Positions 1 to 11,886 are shown, counted from the stretch's first letter. The stretch is DNA of 64,000 nucleotides from Linyphia triangularis (GCA_963978545.1 OZ021727.1:14768743-14832742), one strand, 5' to 3'. Program-made: numbers and translations. The notes: generated by a model not told the origin, from the letters alone.

Positions 1-1539
1 TATTTTGATATTCATGGGTAAAACTCGTATGTAAAAATCGATAATAATTACCTATAGTAAAGTGACACCTGCCTCGTTGCAAGTAGCGATTTGGACTTGA
101 ACCTCTAAGATTTCAAAATTTTCATTAGTAATTGTTGACAATGCGATTTCTATTATACTCTAATAATTGTGTGTGAGATATGACTACTGGATAGCACATA
201 AACCACCCTTACCTTTATTATAACGATCATAAAACTGTTGAGTTCTGATGGATTTGGACTTTTAGTCGCAACAAAACGAAGTTATTGCACAAATGTTAAA
301 TTTTTATCCATTATTTATGACTACTCTATAACTATAATTAAATAAATGAACATAACACTTTTTTGATCGGCATTAAGTAGTTATATTCCAATAGATTCTG
401 AATCAATTTTTAAAATAGCAACAAATACTCCACCTAATTACGCAACACTTTTTCAGTGATTCTTTATATCAATACACAATCGGATATATTTCTGACAACC
501 AACAAGACTAATTTTGATAGTATAGTAATACTATAACTAACGCAGATGGGTTTTTTTTATATAACCAAGTTGTGTATTTTATTTTATAGTACACATTCCT
601 GTAAAACTACCTGACCAACTTCGGTTATAAGATTTTGACCATCTTTTCGGGGAATCGTGCCTCCAACTGTCGCCAATATTTCAGTTTGGGAAAAAAATAA
701 TAATAATTTGTTTACTATCACCGATTTATTATAGAAATAAAATGATATTTGGGGGAATTTTTTTTAAAGGTCTTTGCCAAATGGTTCTTCACTGATCAGA
801 TGGCAGTAGTTTGGATCTTTGGTATTTAAATACGTTTTTAAAAGACAAGGTTTTGAAGTCACTTTTTCTTGTAAAGTATTATATTTTTTGTAACGTGCAA
901 AATGGTGCAATTTGTTACTTCACATTATTTATGTTTTAATGTGATAATTAACCTTAATATTTAGTTGTTGACCTAATTTGTAATCTATGACATTTTACTT
1001 GACGCAATGTTTTTCATTTTTCTTGCCCGATCTGTATGTGCATTATTACAGATAATCATTTCCAATCAAATATAAAAATCAAGGTCATTCCATTTACTAC
1101 AATTTTCAAACAATCTCCTCGTGATCCCAATTTAATGACAGCCCATTTGGCAGCGCTGAGTACATTTCTTCCAGTAAAAATTACCTGTCTATTTGTCTTA
1201 CATAGAACCTGTCATGTTTGTTGAACATGTTGAAAAAATATATATTAATATTTTTAGAGTATAATTAGTAGTATACTGTATTATATATATATATATTTAT
1301 ATTTTAAAATATTTTTATACTTCAATGCATTGCAACAAATATATTAATAATTTATACATTTTTTTTGTTTTGTTTTTACAGGATCCTTTCGACAAGTAAT
1401 AAAACAGATAAAATTTAATTTGTGACTTATAATTAGTACTGAGTGTGGGGGATATAACTGATAGCCAGTTAAGAAAAATACCTTAATTTCTGGTTGCAGG
1501 TTCCCTACTTGCTAAATATCATTTTTAACCTTAACCTGA
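1..1539. other. AT-rich stretch with no gene recognised
   Basis: No frame here has coding character. There are short T and TA runs (for example 1281-1296) and nothing with terminal repeats or transposon motifs that I can name. Confidence 0.6.
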
Positions 1540-1727
1540 AAGTAAGGCTGGGCCACCGGGACGTATCCCGGTGCGCCCTCCAGCCTGGAAATTTTGGCGC
1601 CCTCCTGTTCCGAAATTGACAAGTTTTACGACGAGGCTTATCGTCGATATTGCCGAGCGGCCTGGTTGAGTGTAGGGACTGTAGGCTACTACTGAATGGA
1701 CAGGTGCATTTCGTTGGCACCGTCCAC

Positions 1728-2510
1728 AAACGCACTAATTTTTTGATATATACCAAAATTTAGTGCTCAATTAGTGCTTTCAGAATCCAGCATTAAAAAT
1801 ATTTGTGCATCAATATTTACCGAGAAATATATAAAGAAATGCGTGAACGGGGCCAATAAAACGCTAGCCCCCCCCCCCCCCACAAACGCACTAATTTTTT
1901 AATATGTACCAAATTTTAGTGCTCAATTAGTGCTTTCAGAATCCATCATCCAAAAAATTAATGCGTCCTTACTTTTCATAAAATTCAAGGTTAATTGAGG
2001 GTAGGCAGGCAAACTGCTGGCCTCGCCCACTAAAGCAATCGTCATTCATTATATGTTAAAATGTTGGGCCTAATTAGTGCTTTCAGAATCCCCAACTGCC
2101 AGAATTAGTGCGTCAATGTTTTGGCCAAAATCGCCAATTTTTGCTTATTGCCGAATGTACGCGAGCCTTAAACCGATGTAAATTATCACGCACGAATTGT
2201 ATGACCTGTGCCAAATTTTAGTGCTCAATGAGTGCTTTCAGAATCCCCTACGGCTTGAAATAGTGCGTTAATATTTTGGCTAAAATTGACCATTTTGATA
2301 TAATTATTCATTAATCATTTCCGTTTCTTAGGCCCCGCCCACACACGCACTAATTGTCTCACATATGCAAACATGTAGTGCTCAATTAGTGTTTTCAGAA
2401 TCCCCAACTGCCAGAATTACTGCGTCAATATTTTGGCCATAATTGAACTTTTTGTAATAATTATTCACAAATCACTTCCGTTTTGTTGACCTCGCCCACA
2501 GCCGCACTAA
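1728..2510 (+). repeat. Tandem array, period about 150 bp, inside hAT copy 1
   Basis: The motif TTAGTGCTTTCAGAATCC recurs five times (about 1771, 1929, 2070, 2228, 2380) at 150-160 bp spacing. Each unit also carries GCACTAATT upstream and TTAGTGC downstream, so each unit contains an inverted pair that could fold. The related element at 45753 has only two units, so copy number changed after the copies separated. Confidence 0.8.
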
Positions 2511-2539
2511 AAGTATATAAATTTCTTCTAACTATTCCA

Positions 2540-2733
2540 TTGACTCAAGTTTCTTGCGAACGAGCATTTTCTAAATTGAAACCAGATTGAGATCGTCTTT
2601 GACAAACGAAAATTTAGAATCTTTACTGTTAATGCACTGAGAAGCTGATATTTTAAATTCCATAGATCCAGGCACCGTTATTGATTATCTTTGCCACTCC
2701 AGCTCCGAATTAAGAAGACATCTTCAGGTTTAG
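2540..2733 (+). pseudogene. hAT transposase C-terminal fragment, frameshifted
   Basis: Translation gives the hAT C-terminal dimerisation region: a CERAFSKLK-like block, then TRLRSSLTNENLESL and a tail ending ...SSELRR. Compared with the copy at 46270-46486, ten bases (TTATTGAAAC) are missing between two TTGAAAC repeats, which breaks the frame. An in-frame stop also follows LLLMH. Only the last 70 or so residues of a transposase that is normally about 600 residues remain, so it cannot be active. Confidence 0.75.
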
Positions 2734-3225
2734 TTTGTAAATTCAATCAAAGAACATTATACTTGTGAACATATTTGTTTTTGTTACTTTCCTTAAGAAA
2801 TTAAGTAGTAAATGCTGGTAACTTTTTTTGAAATGTATGTAATGTTAAATTATCTCGTCTTAATTTTCTATGTGTGTTAGTTTACCAAAATTACACTAAT
2901 TATGTTTCAACTACAACTTTGTCTTTTACTTCACCCTAAGACATTGCAAATAATTGAAATGGATCAAATGAACATTAGAATTTAGCAAACAAAACATGTT
3001 CATTTTGTTTGACAAATACCGGTACGATATGTGTAAGTGTGATGGTCCCTTCGTACCGTGACCTGTTGCCAGAAAAGCATATTGAACCCAGCGTCATGTG
3101 CGATTAAAGATTTAGTTATTATATTCCATACCCCCCGGTAGTCCTCTCCCTGCATAGTGCTGGCGCCCTCTGGTCAAGGGCGTCCACCGCCCTAACAAGG
3201 GGTCCAGCACGGGCCTGAAGTAAGG

Positions 3226-3698
3226 TCCTCCCATGTTGTTAAATATTTCTTCTTTGACATAGCAGAATGAGCATCTGCTTGGAGCACTTTGTCACTCTAG
3301 GAGCAAATTTAATTATTCAAGATGGTATCAAGATTCAAGATGGAAAGTATTACATCGGCCAATCTTCACGTTGAAAGCAGACAGACTAGTTAATCATTTT
3401 AGTGTTTTTATTCTGTGTTTTCAGGATCATGGATTATTAATACGGGGCTATTCTGGGAATAAAATTTACATTTATTCATAAACAATGAGAGGGCAAGAGT
3501 ATGTTCAGCGAGTCAGTTTGTTTACAACTCGCTTGTTTTCCAGCTCTATATGTACTTGAAATACTTTGATTCTGAAGACTTAGTATTAATATAATATTAA
3601 ATGAACATCATTCTCACTTGATTATATATTTGTTTGATGTTGCCTGGCCCATCTGAGTATATACGGAGATGTAAAGAAATAGGCGTCGCAGCTGCAAC
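3226..3698. other. Spacer, nothing recognised
   Basis: No repeat boundary or convincing frame is visible between the hAT element and the candidate start region at 3699. The last 30 bases become locally richer in CpG. Confidence 0.4.
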
Positions 3699-3815
3699 AT
3701 GGCTCAGTTAAAAAATCCTGTGATTTGTTCACCATATTTGATCTACTCGTGGTTCTCTTGCGTTCTGAGGACCAACGGTTACAAAATGATGCTGAGGATG
3801 TTAAAACCGATTTAA
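3699..3815 (+). CDS. Possible short ORF or 5' leader ORF (38 codons)
   Basis: A 38-codon frame starts with MAQLKNPVIC in a good initiation context (CAACATGGC), in a locally CpG-richer patch, and ends at TAA just before an A-rich run. It has no recognisable domain. It may be a chance frame, an upstream ORF of the candidate exon at 4026, or part of a transcript leader. The local GC rise and start context are the only support. Confidence 0.15.
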   Translation: MAQLKNPVICSPYLIYSWFSCVLRTNGYKMMLRMLKPI

Positions 3816-4025
3816 AAAAAAAAAAAAAAAAAGTGTGTTTACTAATAAAAGTTTTTCATAACGCTGCATTGGGTAAATGATGTTCATAATTCCTTTTCGT
3901 GTTATTGTTGTGTTTTTGTTGTTTTTCATTTAGCACAGGCTCGCTTAGCCCAGTTGATGGCTTTTGGAAGAAGCTCTACTTAGTGGTCTTAGCAGAATCG
4001 GACTGCGCTGTTCTCTCTCGTGCTA

Positions 4026-4066
4026 ATGGAGTATAATCAACCAGAAGAGGAGTTTTACTTGCTGCT
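4026..4066 (+). CDS. Candidate first coding exon of an unidentified gene
   Basis: An ATG in a good context (GCTAATGG) opens a 13-codon acidic stretch, MEYNQPEEEFYLL, followed by a possible donor (GTAGGT at 4067). The exon would end in phase 2, which is what the strong candidate exon at 19974 needs (it supplies one base first). Joined, they read through without a stop. The intron would be 15.9 kb and filled with transposons. Using the overlapping GTACAA as donor would leave a stop codon, so the link is only a hypothesis. Confidence 0.25.
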
Positions 4067-4589
4067 GTAGGTACAATAATGTTCCTTTTTTCTGTATTTT
4101 GTGATGTTTCGTGTTATGTATTTAAGAGCTATTGCACGTAAAATTCGGACGAAATTAACCAATATTGTAGACATTAACGATTTAGAATTCCATTTTTTTC
4201 TTCTCTCTCTTGTTCCCTTACCCTAGGAACGGATAACTCTCAAGTATATTTGCTCTTTTATAATTGGACACATGGGGGGGGGGGGGTCAGTCATTTGTAG
4301 ACAGTCATATTCTGGAAGAATTTCAACTTCATATTTCAACTGTAAGAGGGTGCTCAACACCCACAAACTTTATAAATTAGTATATTCCATTGTAATTTTT
4401 CAATTAATATTTTTAACAAAATAAAAATCTGCCAATTTCGTGTATATATATTTTTTTTATTTTACAATCTCTTACAAAAAATAAACTAATATAGAAGAAA
4501 TAATAAAAAATGTAAGTATGTTTTGTCCTTAATACTATTACAAAATAGTGTCGAAAACTGTGTTTTTTTTTTTTTTCTTTCTTCTTTCT

Positions 4590-5890
4590 TTTTTCTTTTT
4601 TTTGTAATTTCTGACGGAATGCATTTTCTGTTGCTTCTACCACTTGCAGCAAAAATTGGTTTTCATCTTCATAATTTGTTGTGATTTTATTATCATCTTC
4701 AATAAGCGTAGCGTCTCGTTCTGCACTATAAGCTGTTTTTTCCCTTTACGGTATGAATCATTGTCATTCCATTTGTCAAGAGAAAGTTTTACAAATAACT
4801 TCTCTGTATTTATAAGAGTTCTGACGTTCTCCTTGTCGCAAAGTGTGACAGTCGCACACCATATTCTTTGAAAATGTCAGGTTCACCTTTTATATTACAC
4901 TTAAATTTTTACATAGCTGTCATTCGCTTTACAATTCTTTGTTTTTCTTCTATGGAAACTCTATCAGAAAAGAGAAAGTTCTACCAAATCATCAGATAAT
5001 TACCACATATGACATTTCATAATTTTTCTAGCAGAAATTGCTATTGCTTTGTCTATTGATAAATAATTTTTAAGATCTTTCAGAAATTTGAAATTCATTT
5101 CAGGTGCTTCAATTGCATGTGCTTCTACCCATACTTTTGTATATAAAAGAGCACCAAATTGTACAAATCTTAAAATCTGATTTTCTTCCCTCCATGTTAG
5201 ATTAAAAGCATCTCGCTGATCTCGAAATAAATATATCTTTAATGCATATTGTAATTTAGCAATCCATCGAGCATCTTGAATTGGTCTTGGTCGCAACACC
5301 ATTCCAAACAGCCTTGAATTGTTTCAAGATTTAAATGTCTAGTGAACTTGAAGGCTCAAAACAAAGTCAATGTTTTTGCCCAACTAATTCCATTATGTGA
5401 TGGCAGCAAGTTAACCAGAGGAGTACACATTCAAGTTTTATTTATAGTAAAGCACATGTTCCATTTAAACTACCAGTGTTCAAGCTTGTTGTGTCAAAGC
5501 ATTTTGCTTGAACTAATTCTGCGAGATTACACTCTTTCAGTAAAATATGTATAGCATTAGTTGCATTTCCTCCTGTTCTAGCAGTTAGTTTTGGCTCTCT
5601 AAGGAGCTTTTTAAGACTATCTCCAGTTACAAATACTGGTAAACGATCAACGTTTCCACATTTCAAGGAGGACTTTTCCAGTGAACCACTGGAGGGAAAT
5701 TTGGTTTGAATTCACCTTTTATTGATTCTGCATACTCCTTGCAGGATTTTTTATGTTTTTGCTGGATAATAGTTTTTGAAACTGGAATGCAAGATAGATG
5801 ATGACCAAGAGGTGCTGCAAGTGAACTGAACAGTAAATTATTTGTTGCATTTCCTATATGCTAGTATTAAATTGTGGAGGTCATTGAGCA
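4590..5890 (-). pseudogene. Decayed transposase-like gene (FDTTxxNTG / CHHI family)
   Basis: Reading the minus strand, broken frames in order give: SIKGEFKPNFPPVVHW, a segment ending KCFDTTSLNTG, then CCHHIMELV, then ARWIAKLQYALKIYLFRDQ, then a downstream block around LSDDLVELSLF, and finally LQVVEAT. From memory this order matches a protein family found in many copies in aphid, spider and cnidarian genomes and usually annotated as hypothetical; it is probably a transposon-encoded nuclease. Stops and frameshifts occur throughout and a segment after CCHHI is deleted. The N-terminus is not visible. Family assignment is by recall of motifs; the decay is seen directly. Confidence 0.6.
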
Positions 5891-6374
5891 CACTCTTACA
5901 ATTTGAGTAGGAAGCTAAAAATTTTCCAACATTATACTACTGGTGAGTCTAAAATAAATAGGGGGTGGCCTGGAATCTAGTTCAAAAAAAGTTTTTATGA
6001 ACGACCCTAATGCCCAAGTTTAGTAAACATTTGGGACAGTGTTTTAAATTTATGCTATGAACATGATACAAACTTTGACATATATTAACAAAAATAGCAT
6101 GTTTTATTTGAGTCATTTTTCAAATTAAAAAGAAACGTATTGTACTAGTTTTGTTTTTCCTTGAAGTTAGGGATGTAGTTTGTGAATTTTGTATTTTTTA
6201 ATTCATATTTTCCATTCTTTTTCATGCTCTAAAGATGCTTGTTTTGCTTTTTAGCGTAAATTGATGAATTATACTTTGACTATTTTGAATTTTCTTTACT
6301 TATTAAATTTATATATTTTTAAATTGCCATCATTATATATATATTTTTAACGTTAACGTCGGTAGAAATGCACA

Positions 6375-6453
6375 TCAGGGAATTTTGAAGAGAATTTTTT
6401 GGAAATCGGGGAAATGTCAGAGAATTTTGTTTCTCAAATTCTGTAGCCACCCT
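6375..6453 (+). mobile_element. Right-end remnant of the GTGGCCAC MITE family
   Basis: The text runs from ATCAGGGAATTTT through GGGGAAATGTCAGAGAA to GTAGCCACCCTG, matching the right 80 bp of the 430-bp family seen complete at 12115 and 55730. The left half is missing. Confidence 0.6.
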
Positions 6454-7197
6454 GTAAGTAGTTTTGACTTTCTACTTGGACTTTTGGAAAACAGATTGTT
6501 AAAATTTGAATTAGTACTGTTAATTATTATTTTTAATTAATTTTCTTTTTACAAAATGACTTTGAATATGACTACAGCTCTGAAAATTTAGACATAAGTA
6601 GTTTTGTCCTTCGAATCGAATTTAAAATTTTTAATTAATTTGAAAAAATTTTGCAAAGTGATATCCAAGAGAAATTGAGCTCTGAAATTTTCAACAGAAG
6701 TAGTTTTGGCGTTCTAATTGTACTTTTGACAATCACACTGTTAAAATATTCTCAGAAAGGTGAGAGGGGGTGGGGGTTGTGTTACTGTATTAACGTGGAA
6801 TATTTTTTTTTCTCGATAGGGGATCATTTCACTTACTGACTGATTATATAGTAATTAATCTATTCGGAAATGAAACGATCTTCTGCTTGTGTAGCAATGA
6901 ACCTTTCAGCGAGCAAAGCGAGCATGTTATTGATTATTATTTGATTAATTTTTTACAAAGCGACTTCTAACAGGAATAGAGCCCTGAAATTTTCAACATA
7001 AGTAGTTTTAGCGTACTAATTAGACTTTTAAGAAACGGAATGTAAAAATTTTATGTAGTTTTTTTTTTTTTTTACTTAATTAATTTTTTATAAAGCCACT
7101 TCTAATAAACGTATAGCTCTGAAATTTTCATGAGAAGTGTTAAAAGCTAGGACCTAAACACAATGACAGGTTTCTGCAACACAGGGCTATGCAGCTA
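6454..7197 (-). repeat. Dispersed satellite-bearing repeat, two head-to-tail partial copies
   Basis: On the minus strand this reads as the same family as 31178-32445 and 57826-58515. It has a leader with the CTCGCTGAAAGGTTCATTGC motif (about 6895-6930) and units containing GAAAATTTCAGAGCT followed by TTTTTAATTAATTAA-like runs. A second copy begins at the right with AACTAGCTGCATAGCCC (7181-7197) and runs leftward to about 6940. Both are eroded and non-coding. Confidence 0.6.
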
Positions 7198-7329
7198 GTT
7201 CAAAATATAGTTTTTCAGAATTGTCATGCTATTAATTTTAGTATTTAAGGATACTATTTTGGTTACTATTTTTTTTTATATCCGAGGCTACTATAGCAAC
7301 TATTTTCAATGCTATTAAGCTGTGGTAGC

Positions 7330-7830
7330 CCTGTTTTTTGTAAAGAATCCAATTTTAGAAATGCAATAAAGCTTGACTTTGATATGATTCAAAAGAATTT
7401 TTTGGTGCAGAGCCATTAAACATCACCATATAAAGGGAATATAAGGTTAATATGAGGGAACTCAGAACCTCAGGGTAAGGGGGCCTAAACATGACTCCTG
7501 ATACATTTTTGTATGATCTCAGAGGATTATTTCTACTGGCTCCGATCTCCTACGTATATACTGCTTACATGGAATTGTTGTCTCAGCATAGTTGTTTCAC
7601 AATATGGAAAAACATTTTTTTAAAGTTCAAAATTTTTAATGAATACTCATGTTAACACTTAACGACTTTCGACGCAGACGCGATTTTAAGGTATTTCAAA
7701 GGATTGTTACAGATGGCCTTTAAATTTAACACGAAAACTTCGTGTGCGCAGAATTGTTGTCTCAACGTAATAGTTTCACAATATAAAAACATTCTTTGAA
7801 GGTACCATCATTTTTAAGAAAAATCAATTT
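7330..7830 (-). repeat. Dispersed repeat family D, copy 1 (reverse)
   Basis: It shares long stretches with 39720-40080 (same orientation) and, inverted, with 11740-12900 and 41890-44470. Landmarks are TTTGATATGATTCAAA, the ACTGGCTCCGATCTCCTAC block and ATGGAATTGTTGTCTCA. No protein is encoded and I do not see clear termini. It is probably a non-autonomous element of a class I cannot name. Confidence 0.6.
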
Positions 7831-8268
7831 TAGTAACAATTTTTAGTCAATTTATGTTGTTACTCTGGTATTTTTATATCTTGTAAAACATGTGACATTA
7901 CATATAACATTTTCAATTACACATTTTCCCCAAAGCTTCAATAATTTCCAGGTAAACTATATTTACAAACCTTTAAATTGGCAAAATAGTTTGTTTGATA
8001 GTTGACAATTTTTTTACTTTGAATAAAATAAATAAGGAAACATTTGGCACAAAATAAGTAAATGATAGTGAACAATAAAAACAAAATTAACAAGAGAATT
8101 GTATAGTTTATTGGGATTTTTTTGGCCATTATATATTAATAATTACACAGGCGGGTGGAGTGGTTTTGGGGCTAATTTTATCTGAATTTGATGCCCGGAA
8201 TACAAATATGGCATTAGTTTTTGCCTATCAGCTCGAATTTCTAACAAATAACATTATAGTGAAATATA

Positions 8269-9854
8269 CACCCTTTCCCAAAAATATAGAGAAAAGCATA
8301 AAATACAATTCACAGTAAAAATACGAATGGAACGAAATTTTTTTCATATGCGTATGATCATAAACACTACATGTAACACAAGTTAGTGTTAATTTATTAG
8401 AAAAATAACAAATGCTAAATTTATTTAGAAAAACAGAAAATAGGGTGTCCCATAATTATAGACAACATTTATTTTATGGATTATATTTAAGGTTGCGGAA
8501 CACAGTTACAAATGTTAGTATTTAACCGTGTTTCCATTACCTTTAATCACTTCAAATACACGCTTTTCCATCGAAAGCAAGTTTTGCAAAATGGTATGAA
8601 ATCTGGGGGCAGTACATACCATGCTTGTTCTATCGCTGCCTTAAGGTCCTAGTTTGAAAAATATTGGCTTCAACTTTCATATAATTTTCGTGCTAGATGT
8701 CCCTACTCGTTCTCCATTGGAATAAGTCTGGAGTAAGCAATGACCAGTCCATGACATTGATATTATTCATGTTGAACCACATATTTGTCGAGTTACACAC
8801 ATGAATAGGCACCCTGTCTTGTTTAAATACACAATTCAGTCCTCCCAGCAAATTCTGTAGTGGAATAAAATTGACCACTAATATTTGCTGATAGTCCTGG
8901 GAGTTAATTTTTTTGCTGCAAGTTGTCAAAAATGTTAGTCCAGTAAATCCAAAACCACCCCAAGTCATTACTGATCCTCCACCTCGCTGTCTACTAAAAA
9001 AACTTCTTGGTTCGCTTCTTAAATCATGCCGGTAAGACTTAAATGGCTGTCAACAATATTTAGTAACAATATTATCACCATAAGACATCATTTTCTTAGC
9101 ATCATTTTAAGACATCTAAGACATCATTTTAAGCCCAGTTTAAACGTCCAGTTTTGTGGTGTACTTTTAAGCATGGTGCCTTCACATTTCCTTGAAAGTT
9201 ATTCGTTTAGATACCAGTATTCTTCTGTGAATGGTATTTTTTGACACGCCAAAATTGGATGCAATTTGTCGCAATGACATATTTTCTAGATGTCATGGTT
9301 AGAATGATTCTGTCACTGCGCATAGATGTTATTCTTTGTCGACCAGGTATTTTCTTATTAAACAATTTATCACCATTATGCAAAATTCTGTAAACACTTC
9401 TTAAAGATTTCTATAAAAACTTGGATATATCTCATTTAAGTTTTAAATCCATAACTTTGATGATATCTTCTTTCGAAATATTTTTACCTCTAGGCATTTT
9501 GTCGAATTTGTGAAAACATCGATTTGTTAGTCGAAAACAAGCGAAAAAATAATCCAAACCAATAAAAATCAGAAAAGCAGATGATAAATACTCTAAAAAA
9601 ATGTAAATAAATAATCTGCTGAAAAAAAATATTTAACAAATATTTCTAAGGAAAGTCGGGCGATGTCTATATTTTTGAGAAAGGCAATTTTTAATTTTTA
9701 CACAGATTTTGCTTATTTTCTAACATTGTTTTACAATAAAACAAAATAAATCAATTTATAAAATATATAATTGAATCATTTCTGAAAATGTATTAAAGGT
9801 ATTGTAACTTGGGATGTCATTTTTGATCAGTGTCTATATTTTTGGGACAGGCTG
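8269..9854 (-). mobile_element. Tc1-like transposon with IR/DR ends
   Basis: The ends read CACCCTTTCCC (left) and GGGACAGGCTG (right), and the element lies between TA dinucleotides (8267-8268 and 9855-9856). The sequence CCCAAAAATATAGA occurs near both outer ends, and diverged versions occur again further in (CCCATAATTATAGACA near 8450; TGTCTATATTTTTGAG near 9666). Two direct repeats within each inverted repeat is the IR/DR arrangement of Tc1 elements such as Sleeping Beauty. Length (1586 bp) and the single minus-strand transposase remnant fit a full-length but dead Tc1 element. Confidence 0.85.
8520..9497 (-). pseudogene. Tc1 transposase pseudogene
   Basis: From an ATG at 9497 the minus strand reads MPRGKNISKEDIIKVMDLKL, a paired-like N-terminal helix-turn-helix start, followed by stops and frameshifts. 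The catalytic part (8693-8968) is open: VMTWGGFGFTGL matches the usual VMVWGGFS, then FKQDRVPIHV and NVMDWSLLTPDL, which carry the second Asp and the DWPALSPDL motif of DDE transposases. The C-terminal DLKAAIEQAWY-like stretch survives out of frame. Length is about that of an intact 340-residue protein, but the several stops make it inactive. Confidence 0.85.
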
Positions 9855-10049
9855 TACTTTACACTATTTTAAGTTAAATCCATGTATCAAATATCAAACT
9901 AAACACGGGATTTTTATTAAAAAATTGTACAATATTATTATATACAAAGATAGAGGGAAAAGGTATCGGATTTCCTCACTTGTGTCTTGTAAACTTTCAA
10001 GAAAACCGTTTAAGTGACTGTTAAATTGTGTCCCTTAATACTCATGTTA

Positions 10050-10592
10050 TAACTAAGGATTTGAAACTGTTGGGCATCTTTTGTTTACCAGTTCAACTTA
10101 GTTTCCAAAAGTCCATGTTTTCTTTCTTAAGCCACTCTTTTTAATCGCAGTGGTGTGTTTTGTCACTGCTATCCCAGAGTCGCAAGAAGTAAGGATATTT
10201 TGTGTAGCCACTTCGCTGTCTAAAGGAGAAAGTTTATCTTCTCCAATACCAAAGCTAAGGTGTTATTTTCTTCTTTCAATTTTGATGAGTGAGCAATTAA
10301 CATTTCTTCCCATTGTGTAGAAGGATACATGTCAATTAAAAAAGTAGAGAGAAAAAAACTGATTTTATATTTAGATTCAACATCCCAAGTTTAACTAAAA
10401 TCAGTTAAAAAATCTTGGACACTAAAAAAAAAATTAATTTTTTGTTTTTGTTTTGTTGGCCTGTGTAATTCAAGTGACTAATGTGAATTAAATTGGATGT
10501 GTCCAGAAAGAGGTGTGATTGCTGTATGCATCCCACTAACAAGAGGATCTTGTAAATCCTGTTTATATATACAGTAGTTTTCTGGGCAGAGC
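10050..10592 (-). pseudogene. Decayed coding sequence of unknown origin
   Basis: One minus-strand frame stays readable for about 130 codons with two stops. It contains CPENYCIYKQDLQDPLVSGM, GHIQFNSH, FLTDFS, TWDVESKYKISFFL and MYPSTQWEEMLIAHSSKLKE. A frameshift then leads to DKLSPLDSEVATQNILTS and KKTWTFGN. Such a long run of plausible protein in 70% AT DNA suggests a former gene, possibly a processed pseudogene or transposon ORF. I do not recognise the protein and see no poly(A) or duplicated flanks. Confidence 0.4.
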
Positions 10593-10599
10593 AAATTGA

Positions 10600-11739
10600 T
10601 TACTTTTATTTATTTTTTTGTTTTGTTTTTGGGTTTGAGGTCCATTTTTAAAAGTCTGAAATTATCACAAGACATGATTGAAATAACGAGGAGACTAGTA
10701 TCTCCAAACAAGTCATACAATTTTGATATTATTGAAAACTATGGATGTTACTTATTGTTTGTATTTTTAAGGTATACATATACAATTGAGATGATTTTCT
10801 TTAATTTTTAGGTTATAATTTCAAACTTTTTTGCAGTATATCAGAATTAAAAAAAGGATGCTTTTTTATATAAAAACTTCTTTTTCCGTCAATTTTTTAA
10901 TCAGCTAATTGCAATTAAGTGACTAATTAGGACATTATTAGAACATACATAAACAAACTTGTAAATAACTTAGAGGTATTTTTTTTATTGCAAATAAGAT
11001 ATATTATATTGACGCATGTTCCTATGGAGAATTTTGAATTTGGCTTCAATATTTATTTAATTATAAGTTTTTGAATAAAAAGTTTAAAAAAATACATAGT
11101 TTTTAACAAAAAATTAAGATTAAAATATACATAAAAAATGCGTTTATAACAATATATATTAGATTCTCCATAGAAAACACATTCACAACTATTGTGTACA
11201 AAACAAAATTAGAATTTTGTAAATCGGACAATTGATTATGATTGTCATATAATACCAAAATGTCATTCTTCAGAAAACGCGTTTCAAGTTTACTACACTA
11301 ATGAACGCGATACAAAACAGGTTCACAAAACCTACTGTAATTTAAAAAGTAATTTGAGTCTCAGAAAGAAAATGGTATCATTTCAATGGTAATGAATGCG
11401 GGAATATTTTAAAACCAAAAAACAAAAACGCACGCTTGAGTCAAATTTCGCGATTCCTAATGTATATGTATACCTTAAAGCTTCCTATTTCCAATCCATA
11501 ACATATGGAACTTTTTCACTAATATCACTGTCCAATGTAAATTTCTTTTCCAAAATTAGCTAATTACCATAACAAGAAATTCCAAAATGAAGAATTCCAC
11601 CAAGCATAAAAGTACGGCAGCAGTTATTTTATTCTGTAATAAAATGATTATCCTTATTTAAAAAGAAAGAAAAAAAAATAAAAAAATTAAGTAGTTACTG
11701 TAATTTTACTGCTTGTTTCTTAAAAATAGTGTCCCTTTA
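10600..11739. other. Very AT-rich spacer
   Basis: No coding frame of substance, no terminal repeats. Short A and T runs dominate. Confidence 0.5.
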
Positions 11740-11886
11740 AGAAAATGTTTTTTTTTTATTGTGGAATCGGGCAACAATTCCATGCAAGCAGTATCCATGT
11801 ATTAGGTTCTAGCTATTTTCAACAATCCTTCGAAATGGATTAAAGGTGGCTATTGAAACTTATTGTTTTTTCAAAATGGAAGTACC

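Larger units (their letters stand above)
1548..3217 (+). mobile_element. hAT element copy 1 (degenerate left end)
   Basis: The element ends in CAGCACGGGCCTG on the right; its left end is a shortened version, CTGGGCCACCGGG. It is flanked by an identical 8-bp duplication, AAGTAAGG, at 1540-1547 and 3218-3225; 8 bp is the duplication length of hAT transposons. It is closely related to the copy at 45753-46958, which has intact ends. Inside are an array of about 150-bp repeats and, near the right end, a broken piece of hAT transposase. The element is a non-autonomous derivative, and its transposase was probably supplied by a longer relative. Confidence 0.85.

Noticed and set aside
1505..1756. 83-codon minus-strand frame, also at 45721-45963
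   Set aside because: Repeated only because it lies at the left end of the two hAT copies; it is the terminal non-coding part of the element.
6454..7197. CRISPR-like or rRNA reading of the repeated GAGCTCTGAAATTTTCAAC units
   Set aside because: Unit spacing and lengths vary and the same units occur within a mobile repeat at 31178 and 57826.
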